This document shows positions 24,201 to 36,200 of a DNA stretch of 64,000 nucleotides, piece after piece (the first letter of the stretch is position 1; each line of letters begins with the position of its first letter). Source of the stretch: Branchipolynoe longqiensis (taxonomy: Eukaryota; Annelida; Polychaeta; Phyllodocida; Polynoidae); assembly GCA_030323885.1 (NCBI GenBank), contig CM059189.1, positions 43,429,428-43,493,427 of the forward strand. The letters are read 5' to 3'. Position numbers and translations under genes: made by a program. The notes below the pieces were generated by a model that worked only from the letters and a program-made list of their open reading frames with translations, searched no databases and was not told the origin of the DNA.

Positions 24201-27200
24201 GAAAATGTTTGAAATAAACTGTCCTGAACAGTGTGTCACTTTTTGTATAATTCCTTTCTCAAAGAATTTATGTACCTGTTTAGTTAGTGCGTCTCGTTCA
24301 ACTGGTTGAATGTTATATGGAAAAGGTATTATACTTTGTACAGGAATTTGTGTAAAGGGAATGTGAACACCCCTAACTATTTCTATAATTTCTTGGTCAC
24401 TAGTAATTTTGTGCCACTCAGAAATATGATTACTAATATTACCAGCCACAAAGTTGCTTACAGTTTGTGTGTTTTTAGAGGCTTCAGGGACTTGTAAAGT
24501 TTGTGTTTGGACCTCTACTTGGACCCGCCCCTGGGGAAAGGTCTCGACGAATTGAACCCTCGGCCTATTGGCCGTGCGGTGTTGTCGGTCCAGCCTGGGC
24601 GAGCGCCCCGGCCCCGAAACCCTTGACCGAAGCTTGAACTCGGTCTGGTTCCTCTGGTGAACCGTCGTGGACGAAAATCCCCTCGTGACTTTTTGAAACG
24701 AGGAGCTTCCTGTTTCTTCTTGCCATCCATGTTTTTGCCACTCTTGGCTGCAGTCTCTACCTCTTTATAGAGGTATTGTAGTTGACCGCCAAACATCTTG
24801 GTGTTATCTAAAGGTTTCCCTTTAATCGGCTCTGGAGCAAGATAAAGCGTAAACTCCTTCCCCTCATTATCGGTAACCTTCTTAGAGCGAGCCACTTCCT
24901 TACCAGCATCTGTGCAAACTGACTTGAAGACATTTTCATATCTTCGAAACGACAGGTAATTACCTGCCGCCGCTAATACTGCAATGCCTTTGTCCATTGT
25001 CTTAGCCAAAGACGAGAACTTATTTTCACTCTGCATCCTATTAGCCACAGGAACAATAGCTGTTAGGGTAGCCAACACTGCCTTATGCACTGTGTGCAAC
25101 ACATCCTCAAACTTCTTACGGTCATCCGTCATATTGACATCCCGATCCATTTCTTTAATGATGGAGTTGGGAACACCCTTTATGCCTGTTAACTCATCTC
25201 CTAACTTGGAGATAACCTCCGCCGGTTTGAACGTGCGGAAATGACCATTCACGGTCTCTCGCATAAGCGTAGTGGTTTTAACCCGCTTAGCCTTTGGCTT
25301 CTCCACCTTCTTAGCCACTTTTGTGCCAATGTCCGCATAGACACCTTCATATATGGTGTCTGAGTCTGATTCTGTAGAAGTAGACTCAGTGGACGAATCA
25401 GAAGAAGAATATTTCCTCTTCCTCTTCTTCTTTTTGGACTTAGTCTTCCGCTTTTTGCGAAACCCAGTCTCTGCCCGCTCCTTGGTGAATTCATCACCCG
25501 AAGAAATCACCTGTTTCTTCTTCTTCCTCCGTTTAGGAGAAGGAGGAGGAGGAGCCTTAAGCTCCACCGCCGAGTCTGTGTCCAAGAAATCCTCAAACGA
25601 ATCATCTTGGACACTCGGCCTACGCCGCTTCCGAGACACAGGCGATTTGGCAGTCAAGATGTGGCTTTCCAATCGTGCAAAGCGAGCCTCCCAATCTGGA
25701 GGCGCAGGCACATCAGGCACTGCGTCCTCGTCCGGGTCGGAGAGGATATGCGCCCGGGGCTGTGTCGACGGCCCTGCCGACAACACAGGCGAGGAGTCGT
25801 ACTCCTCGTCCACTCCACTCGGAACACGCCCCTCGGCTGCTGCTGCACCGCGCTTACTCCGCTTCGTGGCCATCGGGAGCTGAAACAAAAAATTTTTGGT
25901 CAGTCCCGGTATATATATATGTCACAATATGGTTGTTTCAAACTCATTTGGACATCTATTGGTGTTAGAGAACGTGTTTATACCGTTATAACACAGGCGT
26001 AATAAGCTAAATTTGTGCGTGGGTTGTGGGTCAAGCCCAAACCTTACGCGGGGTCGGGACCAGTGTATCGGCCCGCCCATCCCTCTGTTCCGCACACTTC
26101 TCCCACCTGTGACTACTACGTCAACAAGTTGGAGAAAATGCTACGAAACTCGGAGAAACGCCTGAAAAAGTTTTGTCTAGGGGAGTCTATAAAAGAAACC
26201 CAGGAGCATCTCCAACATTACTCTCTATTAGAGTACGAGAGAATTTCCACATGAGATAGGGCGAAACCCACATCTCTACCCATAGTCACACGGTGACCCG
26301 GGTGTTGACATAACCGCTAATGACCGGTTTGGTTCCTTCGAGAAACCCACTCGAGTGTTCTATCCTTGGTTGTTTATAACCAAATAACTCGTCCAAATTG
26401 GACCAACGAAAGTCTAAACTTTCCATAATGATGCTCTAATGCATCATAATTAAGCTAACCACAGTTTTTATATACTTACTGCGTATTTGCTTGTATGTAG
26501 ACTAATTTTGCCGGAGCAACCCAACGACACGTTATCCAGTCGTGAGTTGTATATGCTAATTGCTGGTACCGGACGTGCTTACCTCTCCCTAGCCTGAGGC
26601 TAGCCTGAGGCTGTTTACCGAGGTAAAATATATATATATATAAGGAGTATAATATATTATGCATATATAAATGCCAGAATTAAATGGTTCTAATTATTAA
26701 TTTATTAGCAATCGATTAATAATTTATTAGGGTGCATTGGGCTCGATAGGGATATCTCGATATTGTCCAATCAATGGCCGGTGCCTGCGAGCCCAGGACT
26801 GCCCTAGGTGGCGCCAAAATGGCGGGTTCGGCAGCCGGTCTGCCATATTTATTCATTGTTGGCCCAGATTTCAAACTTTGTAACTGGTAGGCATATAATT
26901 GCTAGCCCAGACAGCAATAAAGAGTTGTCCATCCCATCACCGCTATGCTTTCTTCCTTTGTTTGAATGTAGGCAAATTTATATATATATATATATATCTG
27001 GCATTTTGTGATAACTGAGGATTATAACAAAAATCGCGGAAATCCGCGAAATCATGGAGATCTTTCATCCCTGAAATTTAATTAAATATACATTCCAGAA
27101 AAAGCTGCATGTGCAATTAAACGATTGGTTACTGGAAATGCAATTAAACGCTAATTTAGTTATTTAATTACTGCTTGTCATTTCAGTTCCTAAGAAGTTC

Positions 27201-30200
27201 TGGGATATAAATATTGCTTAAGATAAATTCCAGTAGCCCAACGGAGTGTGTTTGTCTACAGACTTTAGCATTCAAAACTTACCTAATTTGTCTATTAATA
27301 GCCCATATTTTCATATTTTAATAAGTACCTGGTCATAGCAAATTACAAAGAAACTAAAATCACATTCGATTGGGTGCCATTCAAATATAAGTTTTTAGAG
27401 ACAGGGCAAGTCACACATTGGGTGCTCGTTGGGAACATAACACCTAATAAGTTGCCGCTATAAGTTACTAGAATCCGATTTCAGCTAAAAGATTTGTAAA
27501 ACATTAAGCAAGCATGGGGAACACAACACCTAATATTTTTGCTGCAAAGTTTTGATAGAATCTTCTTTCGGCTAGAATCCAAAACACATCAGGCAATCGT
27601 GAGGAACACAAAACTTAAAGTTGCATAGTCCAAGTTTCTGTCATTTTTTTGAGATAAATATATTAAATTGATTGTTATAATCTACCTTAGTTTAGTTTGA
27701 AGTACTGTTTATTTTAAACATTATTTTTGGCAAGTATTCCAAATCTCTGACATCATAGGAATTGACACAGAACTAATTCTAGATAATTTGATGCTTCATC
27801 GGACTATGCAGCTTTAACAGCCTGCTGCTGCAAGTTCACAGAATCTGCTTTCGGCTAGAATCCAAAACACGTCAGGCAAGCATGGGGAACACAAACCAAA
27901 CAGCCTGCTAGCGCACACTGACAGGATCCGCTCTCAGCTAGAATCCAAAATACATTATGTAAGCATGGGGAACACAAAACCACACAGCCTGATGCTGCAC
28001 ACTGACAGAATCTGCTCTCGGCTAGAATCCAAAACACGTCAAGCAAGCATGGGGAACACAAAACCAAACAGCCTGCTAGCGCACACTGACAGAATCTGCT
28101 CTCGGCTAGAATCCAAAACACATTATGCAAGCATGGGGAACACAAAACCAAACAGCCTGCTCGCACATGCTGACAGAATCTGCTCTCGGCTAGAATCCAA
28201 AACACATCAGGCAATCGTGGGGAACACAAAACCAAACAGCCTGCTCGCACACGCTGACAGAATCTGCTCTCGCGCTGGCACCTACCTCCTGATTCCGTCG
28301 AATGCCATGCTGACCATGTCGGCGGTCCCTCCTGTTGGTTTGGTGATGAGCCCCAGCAGGCCCTTCCCGACTCCCTTAAAGAAGCCTTCCACGCCTTCCT
28401 CATAGGCACCTGCAACAAGTCCATCCGGTCACGTGTCACCCTGCTACAGGAAGCTTCACACAGTGCACTATAACAATGTATGATGACGCATTGTACATTG
28501 CGTCATCACTGTAGAAATGTGATATATATATATATACCTAGTTTCCAGTAATTAGACTCTAGATTTTATATATATATAACATAATATGTATTATATATAA
28601 TATATACAATATATATACACATATAATATATAATAAAATATATATAATATAAATAATATATTTTATATAATATAAAATACAACGTAATATATAATATATG
28701 TATTATATATATAAATATTATGTATATATTATACATAATATATTATACATTATATATATCAAAAATAAATTATATATATGTCAAATATAAATTATCCACA
28801 TATGGATATAATATTTTGAAATAAAGATAATTAAATTGAAACTAGAACCATATTCACTTCAACTCCTTATTTTAAACTACACCCCCTATAAACAGACAAG
28901 CAAACGTCCATATGAACATTACAATATAATTAAAAATATTAATGGAGCAAACAAGAACATAAAGAGACATGGATGTGACCAATACATCTTAGACAGTGTG
29001 AGTCACTGGAATATAGTTCCATAGCGAATACAAATCAAATTTAAAAGCTGTGTACATGAGGAATACAAATCGAAGTACATGATTGCACATACTTGTAGGC
29101 ATCATAATAGTCCTACTTGGTGGGCCGAGTGATTTCAAATGGACTTCAGCTTTCAGTTATAACCCATTTGAAACCACTCCGTCCACCCACTTGACTAATT
29201 ATTTAAAATAAAAGTAACTTTGAACTAATGTAAAGTAGATACTAGTGATCGATCTAATATATTAAATCTCAGAAAAAATACAGAAATTCAAAACCATCGG
29301 ACTATGCAACTTTAAGCCTCAGTCACACTAGAACATGCGACTGCTTGCGACCACTTTGGACCAAAGAACCTCCTGCACTTAAAACCTCCTTGCAACCAAC
29401 GCTACCTATGAAAATTGTTGCCAACGTCCAGTCGACCATTTTGGTCGCAAGGTTTTTAGTGCAGTAGCTGTAAACTCCTTGCGGCCATTTTGTTTGCAAG
29501 GAGGTCGGCGATCACTGAGGACCACATTGCAACCATTTTTCCAACCACTTTGCAACCGACCCTTTTTTGTGGTTGCAAAGTGGTCACAAGCAGTAGTGTG
29601 ACTGGGTTTATTATACACTACTCCATCTGTGACCTACCTCTGACAGGGTTGACAACGACCCCTGATAGGCCCATAGCGACGCCCATGACGAAGCCCTTAC
29701 CAGCCAAGTACAGACTCGCCGGTAGATGGCGTGGCTGTTGTAGCATACGCTGGTGTCGCCTCTGGTGGTCGGAAAAGGTACTATATGTAACGCGGGGCGA
29801 TTCACATGGCACGCGGAATGTATTATATGCTGTTGCTTGCTTCTTTGTTGGGGTTTTATGGTCTGGCAATATCAAAGGTCATATCAGGACGGGTACAGAC
29901 TTGTGGCAGTGCGCACTCATCGTGACTTTATAGTGCTGATCAACTGGGAGATCAGGCTGCTTGGAGCATGGCCCGATATCCCACTCAGTCACATTATCCT
30001 GATACTGATCTAACCAGTCCTTGCCCTATCCTAGTAATGTCGAGTGCCAGGCTAGGCAGCAACAAGCAACAATTTTGCAAGTCATTATTTGGACTCGGCC
30101 AGGATTCAAACTCCCGACCTTCTGCACAGGAAGTGATTCGGTCACCGCATCCGGTGAATGCATATATGCAGGGTATGGCAGGTTAGAGCTGGCATATAAC

Positions 30201-33200
30201 ATTCAGAGGACTATAGTTAAAATCAGTAAGCTCTTTTCTGGGGTTTGCTATATAGCCTCTCTTTAGTGCTGTAGGAGGATGACTGCTGTGATGACTCAGC
30301 AGATTTAAAGATGTTGCTTCATATGGCATAGATCAGATCAGAACTGCTCTCCAGCCCAGCTTTGGATGAGTTCACTGTTTATATAACCAATTATATGCCT
30401 GGAGAGTTCCAAATCTCAGAACAGTTCAAATCACTCTCCGGGCAGAGACTTGGTTCTATAAACAGAAGTCATGCAAAGCCATGCTGGGGAGAGCATTTGT
30501 CCCAGTGCAGTTTTGATGGCGCTAGTCTGCATTATATACCTTTAACACTGATTCTATCCTCATTGCTAAGTCTCTGCAATAACTAGTCACATCACTACTT
30601 AAATGGGCTGTAGCATAATAATAGATAACCATCTGGGAATAGAATAAATACAAGGTGCCGTAGAGATCCTGATACAGGCTTTTATAACCTACCAAATTAG
30701 CGGTGAATAAATAGGCGGTGCAATAAATAACATTGCCTCCCTCATCCCCCTAAATATCAATCAAGCAATGGCCCCTTCATTTATCGACATCTATAAAGCT
30801 ACTACCAGGGTCCGTACACATGTGAAGATATGGAATTCAAGGCTATTTCGAGAATTTTCAAGGCTGTTTTTGATAGGAATTCAAGACTATTTTCATTTGG
30901 ATTTAAAGAAAAAACAACAATGGTGAATGGCGATTTTGGACTAATTTAGATGAATGGGGACAGCTTAATATAATTCAAGGCTTTTCAAGACTAATTACTC
31001 AAAATAGGTTAAATTCAAGGCTTTACAATGCCTTGAAATGGGGCGAATGAAGTTCAAGACTTTTCAACACTTTCCAGGTTCCATACAGACCCTGCACTAC
31101 ACTAACTAGCCTAGAAAAAAACTAAACTTACAAGCATGAAGATACTTACGACTTTGTAGTCCTCGTCGAAGCTGAGCGTGGCGAGTGCCTTGCCCAGCGA
31201 GCCGGTGACCAGCGACACCGACCCGGCCAGGCCGCCGATCGTGTGGCCTAGCAGGCTGCGCACACCGGCAACCAGGTTATCTGTGAACTTGTCAGGGCTC
31301 TGGATACTTCCCTGGGATCGGAGGGGCAAACAGGTGACCTTTAGCATGGAGTTAGGCAAAGTGGTGGAAGAAGAATAGGAGGAGGAGGAGGAGGAGGAGG
31401 AAGAGGAGGAGGAGGAAAAGAAGGACAAGGAGGAGAAGGAGGGGAAGGAGGAGGAGCAACTAGGTTACCTTTAGCACAGAGTTAGGCAAACTGTAAGAAG
31501 AGGAGGAGGGGGAGAAGAAGAAGACGGAGAAGAAGAAGGAGGAGGAGCAACTAGGTTACCTTTAGCACGGAGTTAGGCGAACTGAAAGAAGAGACAGGGG
31601 AGAAGAAGAAGACAGAGAAGAAGAAGAACAAGAAGAAGAAAAACAAGGATGGGGAGGGAGGAGGAGCAACTATGTTACCTTTAGCACAGAGTTAGGCAAA
31701 CTGTAAGAAGAGACGGGGGAGAAGAAGAAGGAGGAGGAGCAACTAGGTTACCTTTAGCACGGAGTTAGGCGAACTGTAAGAAGAGACAGGGGAGAAGAAG
31801 AAGACAGAGAAGAAGAAGAACAAGAAGAAAAACAAGGATGGGGAGGGAGGAGGAGCAACTATGTTACCTTTAGCACAGAGTTAGGCGAACTGTAAGAAGA
31901 GACGGGGGAGAAGAAGAAGGAGGAGGAGCAACTAGGTTACCTTTAGCACGGAGTTAGGCTAACTGTAAGAAGAGACAGGGGAGAAGAAGAAGACAAAGAA
32001 GAACAAGAACAAGAACAAGAAAAACAAGGATGGGAGGGAGGAGGAGCAACTAGGTTACCTTTACCACATAGTTAGGCGATGTGTTAGAAGAGCAGGAGAA
32101 GAAGGACAAGAAGAAAAAGGAGAGGGAGCAACTAGGTTACCATTAGCATGGAGTTAGGCGAAATGCAAGAAGAGGAGAAGCAGGAGAAGGAGAAGAAGAA
32201 GAAAAAGAAGGAGGAGGAGCAACTAGGTTACCTTTTAGCACAGAGTTAGGCGAAGTGGAAGAAGGAGGAAGAAGAAGAGGAAGAAGAGGAAAAAAAGATG
32301 AAGAAGAAGAAGAAGAAGAAGGAGAAGGTTTGGGGGGAGTAACTAGGTTACGATTAGCATGGAATTATGAGTAGAAGACGAAGAAATAGAAGAGAAAGAA
32401 AGGAGAAAGAGCAACGAGTTAACAATTAGCATGGAATTAGGAGAAGTAGATAACAAAGAAGAGGAACAAGGGAATGAGTAACTATGTTAACATTAGCATG
32501 CAATTAGGAGAAGAAGGAGGAGGATGAAGAGGAGGGAGTAGTAACTAGGTTACCATTAGCACGGATTTAGGAGAAGAAAAATAAGAGGAATAGGAAGGAG
32601 GAAGAGGGAGGGGAGGAGAGGGAAGAGGATGAGGAAGTGGAGGACAAGGATGAAGAGGAAAAGGAGGAAGAGGATGAGGAAGAGGAGGACACTAAGGAGG
32701 AAGGGGACCAGGAGGAAGAGGAGGAGGAAGATGACCAGGAGGAAGAGGATGAAGAGAATCACAAGGAGGAAGAGGACCACGAGGAAGAGGAGGAAGAGGA
32801 GAGAAAGGAGGAAGAGGATGAAGAGAATCACAAAGAGGAAGAGGACCCCGAGGAAGAGGAGGAAGAGGAGGGAAAGGAGGACATGGAACAAGAAGACGAG
32901 GAGGAGCAGCAGATTAATAGTGATTCTAATATCAGCTGTTCAGTGAAGTGAAGAAGGCGCCGTCTAGACGCGCACTCACGAGGAACGGCTCGTAGAAGAA
33001 GTCGCCGAGTCCCTGGGTGAAGTCCCTGACGAGCCCATATGGGTTGCCAAGTACATCGAGCCCGAGCAGCAGCACGTAGGCCTGCTGCACGGCCTGTGAC
33101 ATGTAGTGGTGCTGCACCTCGCTGGCCAGCTGCTTCCACGTCAGCACGGCCCCGCGTCGCTCGAACAGCGCCATCCGCATCTCCACCTGCACATGCGCAA

Positions 33201-36200
33201 AAAGAAAAAGAAAAAGTAGTCCATTTTTATGCATATATTTTTGTTTAGATTCGTTGGTTAAAGTTGCATAGTCCGATGGTTTTGATTTTCTGTCATTTTC
33301 TCAGATAAATATAATAATTGTCATCACTTCTGCCAATTTGGATTTCCACAACTGTGTATAACTTACAGCGTCATTAAAGGCCAGTTGCTTTCATACCATG
33401 TCTATGTGGTGTGGGAGGTTAAAAATCCCTTGGGTCGATAAAAGTGTAGGGTCGGGCTTTCTATTGATCAACTGTTTAATGGTGAAAACAAGACTATTCA
33501 TATGGGTCTGTAGTTGCCCATGCTTTGTTTATCTCCACCTTTATGGATGGGAGTGATAGTGGCCATCTTCCAGGCTTCGACAAATTTACCTTGTTCAAAA
33601 GAGGCATTAAATAAGTCTTTTATGGTGTCTGGGAGGGCTTGTAGAGCAGGTTTTTAATACTTTAGTTGTGATATTTTCTATACCATTTGGTGTATTTGTG
33701 TCTATGCTCTGTATTAGTTGTTGTAATTCTTTTGCATTAGTTTTGCAGGTGGGGATTTCATCTTGTATTTGTTCTGACTTGTTTTCCAAATCCTGTATGA
33801 ATTTTGTTGATAGTTTTTGTCCCACTGAGGCAAAGTGGTCATTTAATGAGGACCTTTCAGTTTGCATGAGTCTCTCGCCAGATGGCGACTCATGCCGGTC
33901 TCTGTAATGCTTTGGTTGAATAGAAGCACACACACAGCTTAGGTGTGTGGTGGGGTGTAGGTGTGTGGTGAGGGTTTAGGGATGTGGTGGGGGTGTAGGT
34001 GTGTGGTGTGCATGTGGTGGTGTAGGTGTGTGGTGGTGTGTAGGTGTGTGGTGGGGGTGTAGGTGTGTGGTGGGGTGTAGGTGTGTGGTGGGGGATTAGG
34101 GATGCTAAAGATTGTGAGGTGCCACTCTGCAAGACAACCCTACACCCCCACCACACCCCTAAACCTTCTATCCAACCATGATCGCCGACTTGGACCAGGA
34201 ACGGGTGCTGCCACCTGGAGTCTAGCGAGAGAACTGGCTCATGAAAGCTCCCCATTTGTCTGCTGCCTCTAGGTTTGTTAGTCTGCTGCCTTTCTCATTT
34301 GTGAGTGTTATGCAGTCTTTAAATTTATTGTTGGGGAATAGTAGATTTACATTTTTCCAGAATTTGTTTGTGTTACTACCCCATTGATCACCTTGGCTTA
34401 TTATGTTTTTTGTTGTTGCTGTTCCTACAGCTTTTTGGGACATATTCCTAGCTGTGTTATAGGCTAGTCTATCTGATGGGGTTTTGATGCTTTTTGCCAG
34501 GTTCCCTAGTTTTCTTTTGATTTCTACCTGGGCTATATTAGCTCACTGTTCACCCATGGATCTTGTTTTTTGTTTAGTTTTAGTTTTTTTATTGGGCACA
34601 TTTGGTTTAGTGAGGTTGTTATTTCCATAATGATATTGTCCCAGAAAATGTTAATATCATTTTTGTTACTATTTATTTAGTTTCTTTCACTCTCTAGGTG
34701 ATTTTCTAGTGATTCTTTTGAGTAGTTTACCAGTGATCTACCAATCTTGTATTCATATTGATTTAAAAAAAAAAATAATTCTGGTTACGTATATTAACTG
34801 TATGAGCTGTATGAGCTAATCAGTCCTTGCCCTACCCTATTAATGCCGAGCGCCAGGCTAGGTTTTGTTTGTTTGTTGTTGTTTTAGGTCCTAGCAACAT
34901 CTAAGGTCATATCAGGACGGGTACCGACTTGTGACAGTGCACACTCATGACGACTTTATAGTGCTGCCCCACTGGAAGACCAGGCTGCCAGCACCATCAC
35001 CTGATATCCCACTCAGTCACATTATCCTGACACTAAGTCAACCAGTCCTTGTCCTATCCTAATAATGCCGAGCGCCAGGCTAGGAAGCGACAAGTATCAA
35101 TTTTTAAGTCATTGGTTTGACTCGACCCGGGTTCGAACCCATGACCCCACGATCTACCAACACAGGAGACGGACGCTCTAACTCATTCGGCCATCCAGTC
35201 TGGTACCAGGCTAGGTAGCAACAAGTATCAATTTCATAAGTCCTTGGTTTGCCTCGACTGGAAATTGAACCCCCAACCTTCCGCACGGGAAGTCTGCGCT
35301 CTAACGATTCGGCCACCCCTTCCAGTATATAATAGGCTGATCTCTATAATCTCCCTTACTTCAGTTTGAAATACCTTCACTTTAAAATGACTAACTTAGG
35401 AGATATGCAAAACATGCAAAATCAATGTTGGCATGTCAAATATCGGACTCCATATGCTTCAGCAGTAACAGGTTGTTAAATTAACTCAGTATGCCCTTCT
35501 ATGCAGTCACAAATGCTTAATGGGTGCACCAGTATCTAAGTTAGATATGTTCGATCAAATCTCGGTACATTTATTGGTTTTGAAAATTTGATGCTTTCAG
35601 GAGGCATGTTTCAATCACAGAAAATTGGTCTTCCCCCATTTCATTGCTCCTTGTTCGATCCTAGTAATGTCAAGTGCCAGGCTGGGTAGCGATAAGTATA
35701 CATTTTTCTAAGTCTTCGGTTTGATTCGGTTAGAGACTGATTTTCTTGACCTCCCACACAGAAGGCGAACATTCTAGTTTTTCAGCCAACCTGCGATGTT
35801 CAGTAAAAATCATTCACTTTCTCAAACAGGATCATAAATATATGGAACAGTCTCCCACAAAATGTTATTGATGCCGAGTCAATAAATTCATTCAAGAACA
35901 GATTAGAAAAAGCATGGGCAGATGATCCAGGGAAATCTGACCCCTTATTCACCACATGCTACTAATTATTCCTTGTGTTGCATATTTACTTGCACTCAAG
36001 CAAAAATGAGAGACAAATAAGTGTTCACACTTCCTGTCTACCATTCGCTATTTCGCTATAACCTACGATAAAGATCGATATATTTCAGATTTCTGGTGCT
36101 AGGAATATCTGAAATCATTGTCATGACCGGTATCAACTTAAAACAGTGTCTACTGATGACGGCTTTTACAGTTTTGTCCGACTGGAGTACCATGCCACCA

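Larger units (their letters stand above)
21199..26630 (-). mobile_element. DIRS-type tyrosine-recombinase retrotransposon, apparently complete
   Basis: DIRS elements copy through RNA and are thought to integrate as circular DNA using a tyrosine recombinase. Seen here: three long minus-strand frames in DIRS order (gag, RT/RNase H/methyltransferase-like, recombinase), the last two overlapping by 151 bases; inverted terminal repeats sharing a 33-base core (21282-21314 and 26560-26592); and an internal complementary region (21422-21556) holding copies complementary to both ends. It lies in the VPS13 w13-w14 intron in the gene's sense orientation. (TA)n tracts flank both ends. No frame is interrupted, which suggests recent insertion. 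Confidence 0.95.

Noticed and set aside
25353..26002. Plus-strand frames of up to 176 codons over the gag region
   Set aside because: Antisense shadows of the DIRS gag frame.
26015..26254. 79-codon plus-strand frame with a helical [13 protein letters not shown] segment
   Set aside because: Antisense within the DIRS 5' region; no family recognised and no sign of independent selection.
27855..28439. 194-codon minus frame and 146-codon plus frame with repeated Cys/Leu blocks
   Set aside because: Encoded by the 83-base tandem array and running into exon w13 in the wrong frame.
32556..32951. Long Lys/Glu/Arg frames on both strands
   Set aside because: Products of the GGA/GAA repeat; present in every frame.
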